Shown: in pieces, positions 21,667-33,083 of the stretch | Position numbering within the stretch: position 1 is the stretch's first letter | Layout of the letters: each line of letters starts with the position of its first letter | DNA from: Catenaria anguillulae PL171 | Lineage: Eukaryota > Blastocladiomycota > Blastocladiomycetes > Blastocladiales > Catenariaceae | DNA length: 64,000 nt | Direction of reading: 5' to 3' | Assembly: GCA_002102555.1 (NCBI GenBank) | Contig: MCFL01000025.1 | Span: forward strand, 124,001-188,000 | Notes under the pieces: model-generated | What the model saw: the letters and a program-made list of their open reading frames with translations, nothing else | The model's database searches: none | Told to the model about the DNA's origin: nothing | Made by a program: the position numbers and the translations under genes

Positions 21667-21877
21667 GATGCTTTGATTTTGGGAGAGTTGGAAACCAGTG
21701 GGTGGTTTCGCAGACGAAGCGTCCAAGCTGCTGTAACGTACGCATTTTGTACACTGTATGAATTCAACGAGGAATGAATCTATATGTGCACACACAATTC
21801 GGAGCAAACTTCAGGGCCGGGGATTACAGGTATGATGGAATCACACAGGGACGGGCACGAGCGACTCGGAAATCAAA

Positions 21878-22681
21878 TCAAGCAGACCCATTCTCAACAG
21901 GACCCGCCCCGACGTCAACCTTGGCCATAAACTCGTCAATGACACGCTTGACCCCCTCCTTGTCCGACATGGGCGGGAGCATGTTCCAAGCCGGCCAACC
22001 CCGCACCAACGACGCTTTATCTTGATCGTCCAAATCCGGCGCTTGTTCCAAGAGCGCCTGCTTGACCAACGCAAACACAAGTTCATTGCCCACCTTGTTG
22101 AAGTGCAGCCCGTCACAAAAGATGTCCACGCCCTGCTCGTGCGCTTTGGCATACGTGGGCGCAAACATGTCGAGCGCCGTCCACTTTGGCATATCCGCAA
22201 CGACCTGCTTTGCGGCCTCGACATAGGTGCGCACAACCTTGTTGAGCCTGGGCAACGGGTCCGTTTCGGGCACGCCGTCGTGCCTGGCCCACCGCTCCTC
22301 CTGAAAGCACGGCGCCGTGAGCATCAACTTGACGCGAGCGTTTGGAAACGCAGCATCCATGCCTTGCATCAAGGCTCGCAAGTTGGCCTCGTATTCGGGG
22401 AGTGGCACGTGCTGCGCCATGTGCGGCAACACGGCATCGTTTGCGCCAAGCCACAGGATGACCACGTCGGCTGAAGCGCGGGCAGAGGGCGTGGGCCAGT
22501 GAGTGCGAACGAGGTACGGCAGCAGGTGCGAGTAGGACTGGGTCGTGTATCCCGAGGCACCGTATGCGCTCACTTGGCGTTTGGCTGCGAGCCAGTTGGA
22601 TAGGTGGGCGAGCCACCCGGAGAAGCCCGGATCGTAGCCGAATTGGGTCAGCGAGTCGCCAAAGATGAGGACTTGTTTCAT
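21878..22681 (-). CDS. SGNH/GDSL esterase, IAH1-like
   Basis: A single exon from ATG 22681 gives 267 residues. Block I is VLIFGDSLTQFGYDPGFSGW (nucleophile Ser). The block II Gly lies in SAYGASGYTTQSY, block III is LWLGANDAV, and block V is FCDGLHFNKVGNELV with the catalytic Asp and His. This is the isoamyl-acetate-hydrolysing esterase (IAH1) type of GDSL hydrolase, about the usual length, with no signal peptide, so probably cytosolic. An upstream in-frame ATG at 22726 would add 15 residues. It is convergent with the Mpv17-type gene. Confidence 0.85.
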   Translation of the reverse strand: MKQVLIFGDSLTQFGYDPGFSGWLAHLSNWLAAKRQVSAYGASGYTTQSYSHLLPYLVRTHWPTPSARASADVVILWLGANDAVLPHMAQHVPLPEYEANLRALMQGMDAAFPNARVKLMLTAPCFQEERWARHDGVPETDPLPRLNKVVRTYVEAAKQVVADMPKWTALDMFAPTYAKAHEQGVDIFCDGLHFNKVGNELVFALVKQALLEQAPDLDDQDKASLVRGWPAWNMLPPMSDKEGVKRVIDEFMAKVDVGAGPVENGSA

Positions 22682-23244
22682 GTTTGTGTATGTGGTGTGC
22701 TTGAAGTCAGTGGGACATTCATTCATTCATTCATTCATTCACATGGACCGTGGACAGAGAGGGGCAAGCAATCCTATGGCCACGCGCGGTTGCGCATTAT
22801 ACTGTCGTGCCAAGGCGGCACCCGGACGCGGAATCATGATCTTGTGCCAAGGCGACGCACCGGCGCTGGTCGGTACCGCAAAGCGTCAGTCGTGCTGCTG
22901 TAGGTACCTGCCGGCTGCATGCAGATTCAGAAGAGGATCCGCGACTCAAATTTGAGAGACGGCAAGGCAGCAGCGGCAGCATCAGGCATGGTCTCCGTGA
23001 TAGACTGTCGACGGTGGCGGAATCAGATCGGCGGCTCAATCGTGCGCGCCCATTGAGTCGCCACACTGTTCGCCTTCACAGTGCACTGGATCGCAACTTT
23101 TTTGGACGAAAAACACTCAAAACGCCAACCGTTCAACGCCCAACCCTTTGCTGCCGCCAGTCCCACCCCATCCTCTCTCTCTGCAGACACACCCTGGCCC
23201 GTCCACCGCCACGCAAGCAACTTGCCACCACACCACACTCCACA
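22682..23244. other. Divergent promoter region
   Basis: Between the GDSL esterase and the UDP-glucose epimerase, which point away from each other. It contains an ATTC tetranucleotide array and no supported gene. Confidence 0.5.
22717..22740. repeat. (ATTC)6 microsatellite
   Basis: Six perfect ATTC units, about 36 nt upstream of the GDSL esterase start codon, and so probably in its 5' leader or core promoter. Confidence 0.9.
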
Positions 23245-24388
23245 ATGGCTCCCATGAAGGTCTGTCTGTGCTCCGTCCACCATCCGCCATCCGTCATCCA
23301 AACGTGCCTGTGATCCGATCCGTCCATTCGTCCCATTCGTCTGAAGCTGACTCGCCGCGCCGTCCATTGCCCATTCGGCCCCACACGCACAGGTCCTCGT
23401 TGTCGGCGGAGCCGGCTACATTGGCTCGCACTGCGTGCGCGAGCTGTGGAAGCTCGGCGCCTCTGCCTACGATATTGTTGTTGTCGACAACCTGTCGACT
23501 GGCCACAAGGAATCCATCCCTGAGGGCGTTGCCTTTGAGCACGCCGACATTCGCGACAAGGCCACGCTGATTCCCGTGTTTGAAAAGCACCAACCGCAAG
23601 CCGTGTTCCACTTTTGCGCCTCGATTGTTGTGTCCGAGTCGTGCACGGACCCCTTGGGCTACTACAACAACAATGTGACGGGCACGCTCAACATGCTCGA
23701 GGTGATGCACCAGTTCAACGTCAAGTACTTTATTTTCTCGTCGACGGCCGCCGTGTTTGGTGTGCCGCAAAAGTCGCCCATTGAGGAGGACGATGCAAAG
23801 GCGCCCGTCAACCCGTATGGCGAAACCAAGCTGGCCGTCGAACGCATTTTGCACTGGTGCGACCAAGCCTACGGCATCAAGTCGGTCGTGTTGCGGTACT
23901 TTAACGCGTGCGGCGCCGACGACTCGGGCGCCATTGGCGAGGATCATGCCCAGGAAACACACTTGATTCCCGTCATTTTGCAAGTGCCCCTGGGCAAGCG
24001 CGACCAAGTGTACATTTACGGCGACGACTATGCCACCGACGACGGCACTTGCGTGCGCGACTATGTCCACGTCACTGACTTGTCCACGGCACACATCAAG
24101 GCCCTCGAGTACCTTGTCAAGGAAAACACGTCCAACCAGTTCAACTTGGGCTCGGGGAAAGGATATTCGGTCAAGGAGATTATCGAGGCCGCACGCAAGG
24201 TCACGGGCCACAAGATTCCCGCCGGCATCAAGGGCAGGCGTGCAGGTGATCCGCCCACGCTCGTTGCCAGTTCCACAAAGGCCGAGCAGGTCTTGGGCTG
24301 GAAGCGCAAGTACACGAGTGTCGAGGACATTGTGGCCAGTGCATGGAAGTTCCATCAGGCGCACCCCAAGGGGTACGGTGAGCATTAG
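23245..24388 (+). CDS. GALE: UDP-glucose/galactose 4-epimerase
   Basis: A tiny first exon (23245-23259, MAPMK) is joined across a 133-nt intron to exon 2 (23393-24388), giving 336 residues. The NAD-binding Rossmann motif VVGGAGYIGSHCVREL starts right after the intron. The catalytic Ser/Thr lies in FSSTAAVFG and the YxxxK motif in NPYGETKLAVERIL. FNACGADDSGAIGE and CVRDYVHVTDL are typical of extended SDR epimerases. It interconverts UDP-glucose and UDP-galactose (Leloir pathway and cell-wall precursors). It lacks the C-terminal mutarotase found in yeast GAL10. Confidence 0.95.
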
Positions 24389-24707
24389 GGTTTGTTGGGT
24401 TGGGTGGGTGACTTGTTGTTGGTATTGCTCCGTATGCACTGACTTGATACAGACGACTGATTATGTGTACTCCTACGTGAGTCGAGTCGCGTAATAGGGG
24501 GATGCAGGCCGAGGCAAACGAACAATTGTATGCTCTTTTTCATAAAGCAGAAGACATCAAAGGGCGTGGGGGACAGAAAGAACAAGAAACAGGAGACAAG
24601 ACTGAGTGACAAGGAAACGGTCAAACGATAATTTAATGGAAGGCTCGCCGAAAAAAAAACAGATCATCACCACCCATATCACAAAGGATCACAAAATCAC
24701 ACGAGCT
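24389..24707. other. Convergent 3' intergenic region
   Basis: Shared 3' flank of the epimerase and VDAC genes. AT-richer than the neighbouring genes and no gene seen. Confidence 0.5.
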
Positions 24708-25559
24708 TTAGGCATCGAGAACAATCGACATGCCGACCTTGTGCACATTCTCGCCCAACCGGGTCGTGTCAAACACACCGCCCAAGGAGGCCTTGACACC
24801 GGGACGCAACACCTGGGTGTAGCCCAATCCGAGCTTGCCAGCATTGTCAATCTTGGCCTTGACAAAGGCGTCCTTGTCGAGGGCGTACTTTGCGGCCAAC
24901 TCGAGCGACACATTGGCGCCCGACTTGCGGTCCCACGTGGCACGGCCACCGGCCTCAAGCTCCTTGTTGACCTTGTGGAAGTACGAGCCGGCAAACGTGT
25001 CGAGCTTGTTGGCGGCGTGGAGGGCCATGGCGTACTCGCGCGTAGCGTAACCGAAGGCAAAGTTGTACTTTGTGACATTGCCCGAGGCCAAGTCGTAGGC
25101 CGTCTCGGCACCAAACAAGATGCCGTCGTGGTTGAGGGCAAGGTCGGCCGTGGCAATGGGGCCCTTGAACAGATCGATCGACGAGCGGGTGGCCAAAGCG
25201 TCTTGCTTGTACTCGAGCGACACCTTTGCATTCTTTGTGCCGGCGTGAGGGAGCAGCGAACCGAGCAGGTTGAGCTTGAGGCCCTTGGTGAGCGAGTCGG
25301 CAAGCTCCACCTCGGCAGACAGCACATTGGACGTGGTCCACGTCTCGGTCAGGGTGAGGCCGCGGGCCTTGTCGGCGTACTTTGTCTTGAGCTCGCCGGC
25401 AATGCCGCCAGTCTTGTTGTCCTTGGCACCCGACACGGTGAAGTTGACGCCGTTGGAGGCGGTCGTCTTGGTCTCGAGCTTGATGGAACCGACGGGGAAG
25501 TCCTTGCCGAGAAGGTCCGAGGCGGCCTTGCCAATGTCGGAGAACACAATCGGGGGCAT
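24708..25559 (-). CDS. POR1: Mitochondrial outer-membrane porin VDAC
   Basis: A single exon of 283 residues, the usual VDAC length. The start MPPIVFSDIGKAASDLLGKD matches the N-terminal helix of porin-3 family proteins. The rest is alternating amphipathic beta strands, with the GLK/GLGY pattern near the C-terminus (GKLGLGYTQVLRPGVKASLG). It forms the voltage-dependent channel for ADP, ATP and metabolites in the outer mitochondrial membrane. The frame is open upstream of this ATG, but that extension does not resemble porin. Confidence 0.94.
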   Translation of the reverse strand: MPPIVFSDIGKAASDLLGKDFPVGSIKLETKTTASNGVNFTVSGAKDNKTGGIAGELKTKYADKARGLTLTETWTTSNVLSAEVELADSLTKGLKLNLLGSLLPHAGTKNAKVSLEYKQDALATRSSIDLFKGPIATADLALNHDGILFGAETAYDLASGNVTKYNFAFGYATREYAMALHAANKLDTFAGSYFHKVNKELEAGGRATWDRKSGANVSLELAAKYALDKDAFVKAKIDNAGKLGLGYTQVLRPGVKASLGGVFDTTRLGENVHKVGMSIVLDA

Positions 25560-26049
25560 GATGAACGGTTGAGGTGGTACGTGTGTTGAAACGAGGGCGG
25601 CGTGTGCTGCAGAGCTGTGGAGCAGAATTCCTTGGAGGGTGCGAGAGAGAGAGCCGAAGGGACGATGGGATGCAGGCTGCCTTTGACCTTTGAGTGTGAT
25701 GAGGTTGTCGTGAAATGGAAAAGTTGGCGACGTGTTGTCTTTGCCGTGATGGGCCGGAACTGATCGGCGACCGAAACGTGTTGGGGGCCGCCTCTGCTCA
25801 GTCTCCCAGATCCATGTGCCGATCGCGCAAAAGCAAAAGTGGGGCCGAGGCGGAGGCGGGGGCTGGCGCGCAGCCTCACGTGACAAACGCTGTGGAAAAC
25901 CCCCGTGGCCCCCAACCACTCTGGTCATGTCGAGCCGTCATCATGCAATCATGCCACGATTTGTGTGTGAATGACCCAACAAGTGAGCCGTGGCCACTCA
26001 ATGGAATCCGATTTCCTCATCCCCAGAGCCAAAAACAAAAATCCAAACC
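25560..26049. other. Divergent promoter region
   Basis: Between VDAC (minus) and the phosphodiesterase (plus). No gene; presumably carries both promoters. Confidence 0.45.
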
Positions 26050-27946
26050 ATGTCGTCTCATCACCCGAGCCCACGCCCGCCATCCAACGCAAGTGACCGT
26101 TTGACCGCCGCCTCCATTGGTCCCACGGCCGCCGGCACCACTGCGACTGCCGTGCCTGCTCCCACAACGATGACGGACCGCGAGCGCGTCGGCTTGGACC
26201 GCATTGGAGATGGCTCTGAGCTGCTCCTGATTCCCACCACTGACCGCAAGAAGGACTTCACCATTCGCCTTGACGACGTTCATTCCGACGCAGATCATGA
26301 CGACGGCGACGGCCTGAGCGACTTTGAGGAGTGGGGTCACCACGACATTCGTCCATATCCGCACAATTCTCGGCGATCTGTACCCGGCCAGCTGGCAGAT
26401 CGCGTCCGCAAATCGTTGCAGTCTTGGTCAACGCGTCCGCGACTTCTGGCAATTGTTGGCTCACTTACACTCGTAATCCTGACTGCAGCGTTTCTCTCAC
26501 GCCCATCCGCCCCGCCACCCCCTCCACCACTCACCTTGCTCATCTCCATTGACGGCTTTCGGCCCGACTACTTTACCTCCCGTTCCTCGCTCACCCCTCA
26601 CCTCCACTCACTCCTGTCGTCATCATCTTTGTCGCCAACGCCCCGCCCTTCTGTGCACGCCAAACACCTCCGCCCTTCATTTCCCACCATCACATTTCCA
26701 AACCACTACACACTCGTCACGGGCCTGCTCCCTTCGCAACACGGCATCGTGTCCAACGCCTTTTACGACCCAGCCCTCAACGCCTCTTTCTTGTACACAT
26801 CGCCCGAATCCAATGCCGACCCGCGATTCTGGAACCGAGCCGAACCGCTCTGGATTACAGCCGAGCGCCAAGGCTTGGCCACGGGCGTGGTGCATTGGCC
26901 TGGCAACGAGGCCGCACACGATGGCCGGTGGCCCAGCTTGTGGATGCGGTACAAGAATTGGGGCCCCAGCCAACGGGTTGCACTAGTCATGCACTGGCTG
27001 GATCCACGCAATGTGTCTGGCCGTGTACCCAAGGCGTTGGTTCCCAGTGAGGACGTTGGCGAGGACTGGTCAGGGTTTCCTGGACGTAAGCGAGCACAGT
27101 GGCCCGCGTACCCACCGCCCGCAGCGGCCGCCACGGCACAGGGCTTGTCGCTGGTTGCACTGTACATTCCGCAAGTGGATCAGGCGGGGCACAAGAATGG
27201 TCCGGATTCGGCCGCGGTCAATCAGACGATTGCAGAGGTGGATGCGGCGCTCGGCGACTTGTTTGCGTTTTTGAAGGCGACGGACAGGTGGGACACGACA
27301 AATGTGGTAGTGGTGTCGGATCATGGTATGGCCAAGGCGGGCGAGAATGAGAATGAGGCCGTGGTGCCCGCCGAGGGAAGCAGCAATCGGTATCGGATCT
27401 CGCTCAGAGAGGCGTTGGGCAGGTATCACGATGTAGTGGTCGTCAGGGATCGGTGGCCAATTGTCATGTTGGACCCCGTCAATCCGCAAGGTACTGTGTG
27501 ATGTAAGCCTGGCTGCTCTGATTTGTCTCTTACTGACAAGCGTCATTCCAACAGACACCATGCCCATCCTGCGTCAACTCCAACTCACATCGACCCGCCT
27601 GCGCTTCCGTGCCTTTCACCGTGACGCACTCCCACCGGAACTCCGCTACGGCGCCAACCTACGCATTCCGCCCATTGTTGTGATCCCAGACAATGACTTG
27701 CAGTTCGAAGACTTGCCCAACGAGTCGCTGCCCATGGGCATGCATGGGTACGACTTGACGACGGACGCGTTGGGCGAGATGCGCGCCGTGTTTCTCGCGA
27801 GCGGGCCGGCGTTTGCTGCGGCGGGCACGGGCGAGACCCGAGTGGTGGATGCGTTTGATAATGTCGAGGTGTATGGCATCTTGTGCAAAGTGATGGGGAT
27901 TCACCCAGAGCAGAATGCGGGCACAGGGGTTGAGTGGTTGATGTAA
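26050..27946 (+). CDS. Type II membrane nucleotide pyrophosphatase/phosphodiesterase (ENPP-like)
   Basis: Two exons (26050-27490 and 27555-27946; 64-nt intron) give 610 residues. A cytoplasmic N-terminus of about 130 residues is followed by a membrane anchor (LLAIVGSLTLVILTAAFLS), then the alkaline-phosphatase-superfamily catalytic domain. The metal site is LLISIDGFRPDY, the nucleophile Thr lies in FPTITFPNHYTLVTG, and later metal ligands are in YIPQVDQAGHKNGP, VVVSDHGMAK and MGMHGYDL. All expected residues are present, so it should be active on extracellular or luminal nucleotides or similar phosphodiesters. An in-frame ATG at 25990 would add 20 residues. Confidence 0.9.
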
Positions 27947-28272
27947 ATTCTTTGTATACATACAGTGACAAGTGGCATTTGAGTTTCTCACACCTACTGA
28001 CATTGAATGCCGGCTAGACTGCACCCGGCCATTGAGTAAAACCATCAAACTGGCATTATTCCGGGCGGACCAATTCAGTCGGATCGGCGGCTGGCGGCGT
28101 GAGCGCGAGAAAAAAAAAAACGGGAGGCGCAACCGTACAGTTTGTGTCCTTCCCTCTCTCGTCAACCAAAATAATCTTTTATTCATAACGTCCACCGACC
28201 TCGACAACGTATTGATACATACCATTACCAGCCTCTCATATCCTTCTCTCTCCAGTGGAGACCCCTGCTTCG
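27947..28272. other. Intergenic
   Basis: 3' flank of the phosphodiesterase and upstream region of the next plus-strand gene. An A10 tract lies at about 28111-28120. No gene seen. Confidence 0.4.
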
Positions 28273-28822
28273 ATGCCCTCATACTTCAATGCCCCCCGCC
28301 TCCGACGCGTTGATGATGATCTCCCTGCCCGGCAACCCGCCATCAAACATATCATGCTCGACACCCAAGGCGTATGTGCGTCCGCATCTTCCTCGACGTT
28401 GCCCCTCTGTGTCTTTTTGCTCCTCTCGGGCTTGCGCGATCCCGGCCAACCGTCGTGTTTTCACTCACACTTGTTCGGTTGTTTTCTCGTTGAACGATCC
28501 AAACAACCTGTTGCTTGGTTTCTTGGAGTGAACCCGGCGGCCAACAACTTCACGGACGAGTGTACATGGACTTGACTCTATTCTGTGTTGCAGCCCTTGA
28601 CCGTTGCCCATGGACAGATGACGAGGCTGGTGAATGCTTTGTGCGAATCGGCCTATTTCGTGCCTAGGCCACGGACGCTGGCTCCTTGTTTGCAGGAGAA
28701 TGCAGTCACATTGTGCTTTCGGCCGTCGCAGTGACGCATGTCGTGACCACGACGGTCCAGAACCAGGTCAAGACGAGGAAGGCGATGCCTCGCTCCCCAA
28801 TCTTGAAGCCGCGCTTGAGGAC
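28273..28822 (+). CDS. Unrecognised small spliced gene or 5' exons of the next gene
   Basis: ATG at 28273 opens SYFNAPRLRRVDDDLPARQP up to a GTATGT donor after LDTQG (about 28370). The exon after acceptor ttgcag (about 28592) continues in frame with PLTVAHGQMTRLVNALCESA. A further segment in another frame reads GECSHIVLSAVAVTHVV and ends at a stop near 28824. These look coding, but no family is recognised. They may be a separate short gene or belong to the acidic gene downstream. Confidence 0.35.
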
Positions 28823-28839
28823 ATGAAAAAAAAAAAAAA

Positions 28840-30664
28840 ATGCGTCCATTCCTCTCAATCGATCAGTTTGACGAGATGAGTCCCACCGAACAGCTCTACG
28901 GTGTAAATGTCGTACGTGTCCCCCTGACACTGATCATACCTCCCTATTTGGGTGATACCCTTCTCACTTGTCTGTTTCCCACAATGCGCAGTTGAGTTAC
29001 GCCGCGGTCTTCAAGAAGGGATCAGCCGACCTCGATCCCAACCCACCCCCACATGTCAGCGCCGGCAGAAGCGTGTCAAGAAGACGGCCGGCTCTCAATT
29101 TGGCGGGTTTGCAGCATCATTGGTGAGCGGAGGTGCCTTTGCCATTGTTTCCGCACGCTTGATTCGGAATGGTGGGTACAGTGTGGAGGTGGGCGAGAGC
29201 TTGTTTGATGTCCACAGCCATTCTGTCCGGACTTCAGACCTCCAGCCCAAACACAACATGGACGAACCTATGCAAGAGCGGCGGGCAATAACAGGGCATT
29301 TCATTCTCGTGGAGACGGCACCGACGACCGACGACGGCGACAACTGTGGCATATTATTCTACTCGTACGTTCCTTTCTCATCGCTTCTCGATCTCTCAAC
29401 ACGCAATCGTATCCTGAAACCTCTCTGCCCGGCCCATCGGGCAACCCATGTATTCATTCAGGTACATGGAGACATGCGTCTCGGAGGCGATTGCCAAGCT
29501 CATCCCGTGCCCACACGCACACGGGTACCGGCTGCACCCAGTGGACTTGTCCCACTACCGCGTTACACGAGGTGCGCGAGAGGAAGGGCGCTCTCGTTGC
29601 GCGCGACGCCGAGGACCGCGCGGACAAGCTCAAGGATGTGGATCTTGCCGCCGAGCACGCCAAGCGCGCCAAGTTTGACAACGACGGGCGTGCCATTGCC
29701 GATGAGACCGTTGGCGAGTTTTTCGCTGCAATGGACGCGACCGTTCATGTCGACGCCCCAGCCGCCGCCGGTCAAGAAGCAGACCATATGCTTGTCTTGG
29801 GCGAACTGGCCAGCAAGGCCGTGGAGGTTACGAAGCGCAAGTACCACCTCCCGAACGTTGCCGCCATCAGCGGCCCGACCGACGACGCTCCTCCCGCCCC
29901 CCCCCCCCCCCAGTACATCCTCCGGGTCCTCCAAGCCTTGCAACCGGCGCACGCGGCCCAGAGCCGTTGAGGTTACCCCCAACGCTCTCTGGCCGCCGGC
30001 TGTGGATCGAATCCGTCTCCCCGCCAGGAATTTGGGCGGCACCGAGGATTTGAAGCAAAACTCCAAGGATGTCGACTGCGACCAGAGCACCCATAAAGGG
30101 TACAAGCGCAAGAAGAAGCTCGCGCGCAAGCTTGATGCCGAGATGGCTGCGGTTCTTGCGGCTGCGGCGTCTCGGGCGGCGGTTGCAGCTCGGGTTGCGG
30201 ATCCCAAGTTCATGGACGTTGACGAGGACGAGGACTTTGTCAGCGACGTGGACATGGATGACGGTAACGACGACCACGTCGCCGACGGGTTGTCGGACGA
30301 GCCCATGGATGTTGACGAAGAGATTGGTAGCGACGACGACGTCTACAAGCCCGCGCCCGGTCCTTTCCCGGCCAACAAGCCGCACCACCCCGACGTCAAC
30401 ACAACTGCCGAGTGGATCGATTCGCTGTACAAGTACAAGCGTAAGCGGGACCGGGCAGTTGACCAGCAGATTCAGGAAATGCGGGCCGCGCACAAGCAAG
30501 CCGGCAACAAGGACGACAAGGCCGTGAAGGCCAATAGGGCCGAGCTGTTGAAGGCGGTCGATTCGGACATCAAGCCGTTGGAGCGGCAGTTTGGCACTTT
30601 GATTGCCGAGTTTCGTCCCGTGGAGGCGGTTGTTGGGATTTTGCGTCAAAAGTTTTCCAATTGA
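28840..30664 (+). CDS. Unrecognised protein with acidic region and basic C-terminal helix
   Basis: Exons in order: MRPFLSIDQFDEMSPTEQLY, whose ATG follows an A15 run, ending at a GTACGT donor; GHFILVETAPTTDDGDNCGI then, after a GTACGT intron, YMETCVSEAIAKLIPCPHAH; RERKGALVARDAEDRADKL onward; an intron at 29841-29913 ending in a C15 tract; and a last exon to 30664. The last exon has a basic KGYKRKKKLARKLDAEM segment, a strongly acidic DVDEDEDFVSDVDMDDGND region and a charged C-terminal helix (LYKYKRKRDRAVDQQIQEM). A frame change near 29570 is unexplained. It looks like a nuclear protein by charge pattern only; function unknown. Confidence 0.45.
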
Positions 30665-31270
30665 TGCTTAGGTTGTGCGTGTGTGTGTGTGCTTGTCTCT
30701 CTGCTTCCACACGATCCCCTTCTTTGGCTTGCTTATCTCGGGTCCCTCATTTTTTTTCCGATGCGGACGGGCGTTGCGATTCAGTTTGTCTTGGCTTGAT
30801 GAAGTGGACAAAAGAGGGGTGGGATGTGCCGGGGTTCAACCAGGTCTTTGTAAATACCCTGCGCTCTGAGAGGTTCTTCGATGTTGCCTCAAAAAGTGGA
30901 CCCAAGTCTCATCTGAATCTGAATCTGAATCGATTGATCACACCCTGTCGCGTCAGCACTTCGATGCCGAAGTCACGACTCGAGGCACGAGCGTGCGAAT
31001 GGGGGCCGCTGTACCGGTGCCGTGCGGTATGTGGTATCGGACCGCCACACTGTTGCCCTGTCTAGATGTGACGCGGCCACGAAGAATGACGGCAACGAGC
31101 ACGGCCTGGGCAATGTGTTGGACGTGATGGACAGGTGGGGCGTCTTGTAGCTTGCCGCCCGCTATCCAACGGGTGATAGGGGACAACGAGTCCGAGACAA
31201 AATGGCAATATACAGAAAACGAATCCGTGTTCCCACCGACTTACATTCTGATGTACACGAACACAAGGTG
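30665..31270. other. Convergent intergenic region
   Basis: Downstream flanks of the acidic gene and the RING-YEATS gene. A GTGTGT run lies just after the stop at 30664. No gene supported. Confidence 0.45.
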
Positions 31271-32844
31271 TCACTCTTCCACATCCAAAAATGCCGGCCA
31301 CTCTTGCACCTCTGCCTCATGAGCCTCCTGCTCGTCCTCCGTCTCCGCCTCACCTTCATGGCCACCGCTCTGCTCGACAACCCCCACCGCGCCCAACGCC
31401 TGATCGACCCATTCGCCCAAACTTAACCTACCCAAGCCATCCAATGGATCGTCAAATATCGACAATGAACTAAGGGAACACAAACTTGACACGGATCCGC
31501 CCGTCAAATGCCTCTGGCGCCTGGCCTCGTGGTCGTCGGGATCGTGGTGCAAGAACAAGGACGACGAGGACGACGGAATGGCGCCAGATCGCGTGCGCGA
31601 GCGCGAGTGTATGCCGCTGTTGTTGTTTGTGCGGGAAATGGGTGTGGATGACGAGGTTGACGAGAGCAAGGACGCAGGAGAGGCGAGATATAAGGCTGAG
31701 GTGTGGAATGTAGGTGATGTGGGTGTGGATATGAGTTGTGAGGGGCAGCGTGTCGGGATAGGGAGGACAACGGGCAGGCTAAGTTCCATGATGTCGCCTT
31801 CATCTTGGAAGCAAAGCGGCCAGGTGAGGGTGAATGGGTTGGCGACACCGAGGCGGTAACGCGGTTTGAAGTGGAGGTCGATCGTGAGCGTGAGTGGCCG
31901 GGATGTGAGCTGAGTACATGAGTTGAGAAAGAAAGCGTCAATGACGGTGCATATGGCGTCGCACATAAGGCAATAATGCAAAAACGTACGCGTGTGATTT
32001 CAAAGGGAGGTTGAGACAAAATGATGAGATTGGATGGGTCAGACGCGGACGTGGTTTGGGACGAGGCGGAGTCGAGGTGAATGTGGACAGACTCGATGCA
32101 GCTGGCCAGCAACTGATCTTGACTGAGGGGGTTATCGCTGATCTGATTGCTTGGCGAAGAAGAGTCGGTGCGGATAAAAAAAGACCACAAGTGGACGTTG
32201 GATTTGTTGGCGAGCATGTTCTACAGAACGACCAAAGACAACGAGTCAGATACCCACGCCTGTCAAATCGACAGCCACAGTGAAGGCTCGTGGGTGGAGT
32301 GTACCTCAAAGACAAACGAGTATGCATTTCCAATCACCAAATCAAGCATTCCGGCCGACCCAGACTCGAACGCGACAACATCCGGTATATCCAACCTGTC
32401 CAAGATGACAGGACGTGGATACCGTCGGCTAATGTCATTCTCGACAGCTTGGTCATGGACCAGATCGTTCCAGTCAATAGGCTCTCGACATAGTGGACAC
32501 TGGCAAGTGGCATCATGCGCCGGTGAATCTGGAGGCGGTGCCGCTGGGACGCCCGAAAACAGGATGGCGAGGCAAGGCGCGCAAAAGGTGTGGCCACAGG
32601 CGGTGCGCAGCGGCGTGGCGAGAAGGTGGAAGCATATTGGGCACAGGTGTGCCGAGTCGACGACGAGGTCAGCATCGCCGTGGGTGGAGGCAGGCAGCAG
32701 ATTGAGCGAGCCGTTTTGGCCTGCAAGATGGTAGCGAGGTGGGGACGCGGGTGGGGACGCGGGTGGGGACGCGGGTGGCGTGTGCAGGCGGGACATGTCA
32801 GGCGAGGGCGAGTGTGCGCCAGACCCGGAGCGACGACGGTTCAT
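31271..32844 (-). CDS. RING-finger plus YEATS-like domain protein
   Basis: Three exons (32844-32305, 32220-31990, 31909-31271) in phase 0 give 469 residues. After a Pro-Ala repeat, residues about 68-125 form a RING: CPICFHLLATPLRTACGHTF, CAPC and later CPLCREPIDW, as in E3 ubiquitin ligases. From about 170 the sequence follows a YEATS domain: GNAYSFVFEN, HLWSFFIRTD, CIESVHIHLD, then LSQPPFEITR before the strand LTLTIDLHFK. The usual GWGEF after PPFEVT is replaced by LTSRPL, so acyl-lysine reading is doubtful. The C-terminal 170 residues are Ser-rich and end acidic. YEATS domains read acylated histones; RING domains recruit E2. The role is inferred to be chromatin-linked ubiquitination, unproven. 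Confidence 0.75.
32741..32779. repeat. 12-bp tandem repeat within the RING-YEATS gene
   Basis: Three copies of GGACGCGGGTGG, encoding repeated PPAS units near the protein N-terminus on the minus strand. Likely length-variable between strains. Confidence 0.85.
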
Positions 32845-33083
32845 GGTGACATTCAGTGTGCTGTGTGCATTGCCTCGAGTCCTTGCTGTGTCGAGGTTGT
32901 CAATACCGTCCTGCTAGGATCACGTGCCATCATTATTAATATTGGCTCGCCGAGTGGCCCGCCAGACGCCGCAGACGTCGACGTCGAGGCCGACGACACG
33001 ACGGCTGGCAGATCGTGACGAAAGAATATACACATAGGCTCTTCACGAATGCTTACTCGAGTCAGTTGTATGTACGGACCAAC

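Noticed and set aside
22717-22740. Possible CRISPR or telomere-like array
   Set aside because: Plain ATTC microsatellite with no spacers, and not a known telomere unit.
23294-24439. 381-codon minus-strand open frame
   Set aside because: Antisense shadow of the UDP-glucose epimerase.
24606-25589. 327-codon plus-strand open frame
   Set aside because: Antisense shadow of VDAC.
29897-29911. Poly-C homopolymer as a sequencing frameshift in the acidic gene
   Set aside because: A GTACCA donor at 29841 and the CAG after the C run give an in-frame 73-nt intron, a simpler explanation.
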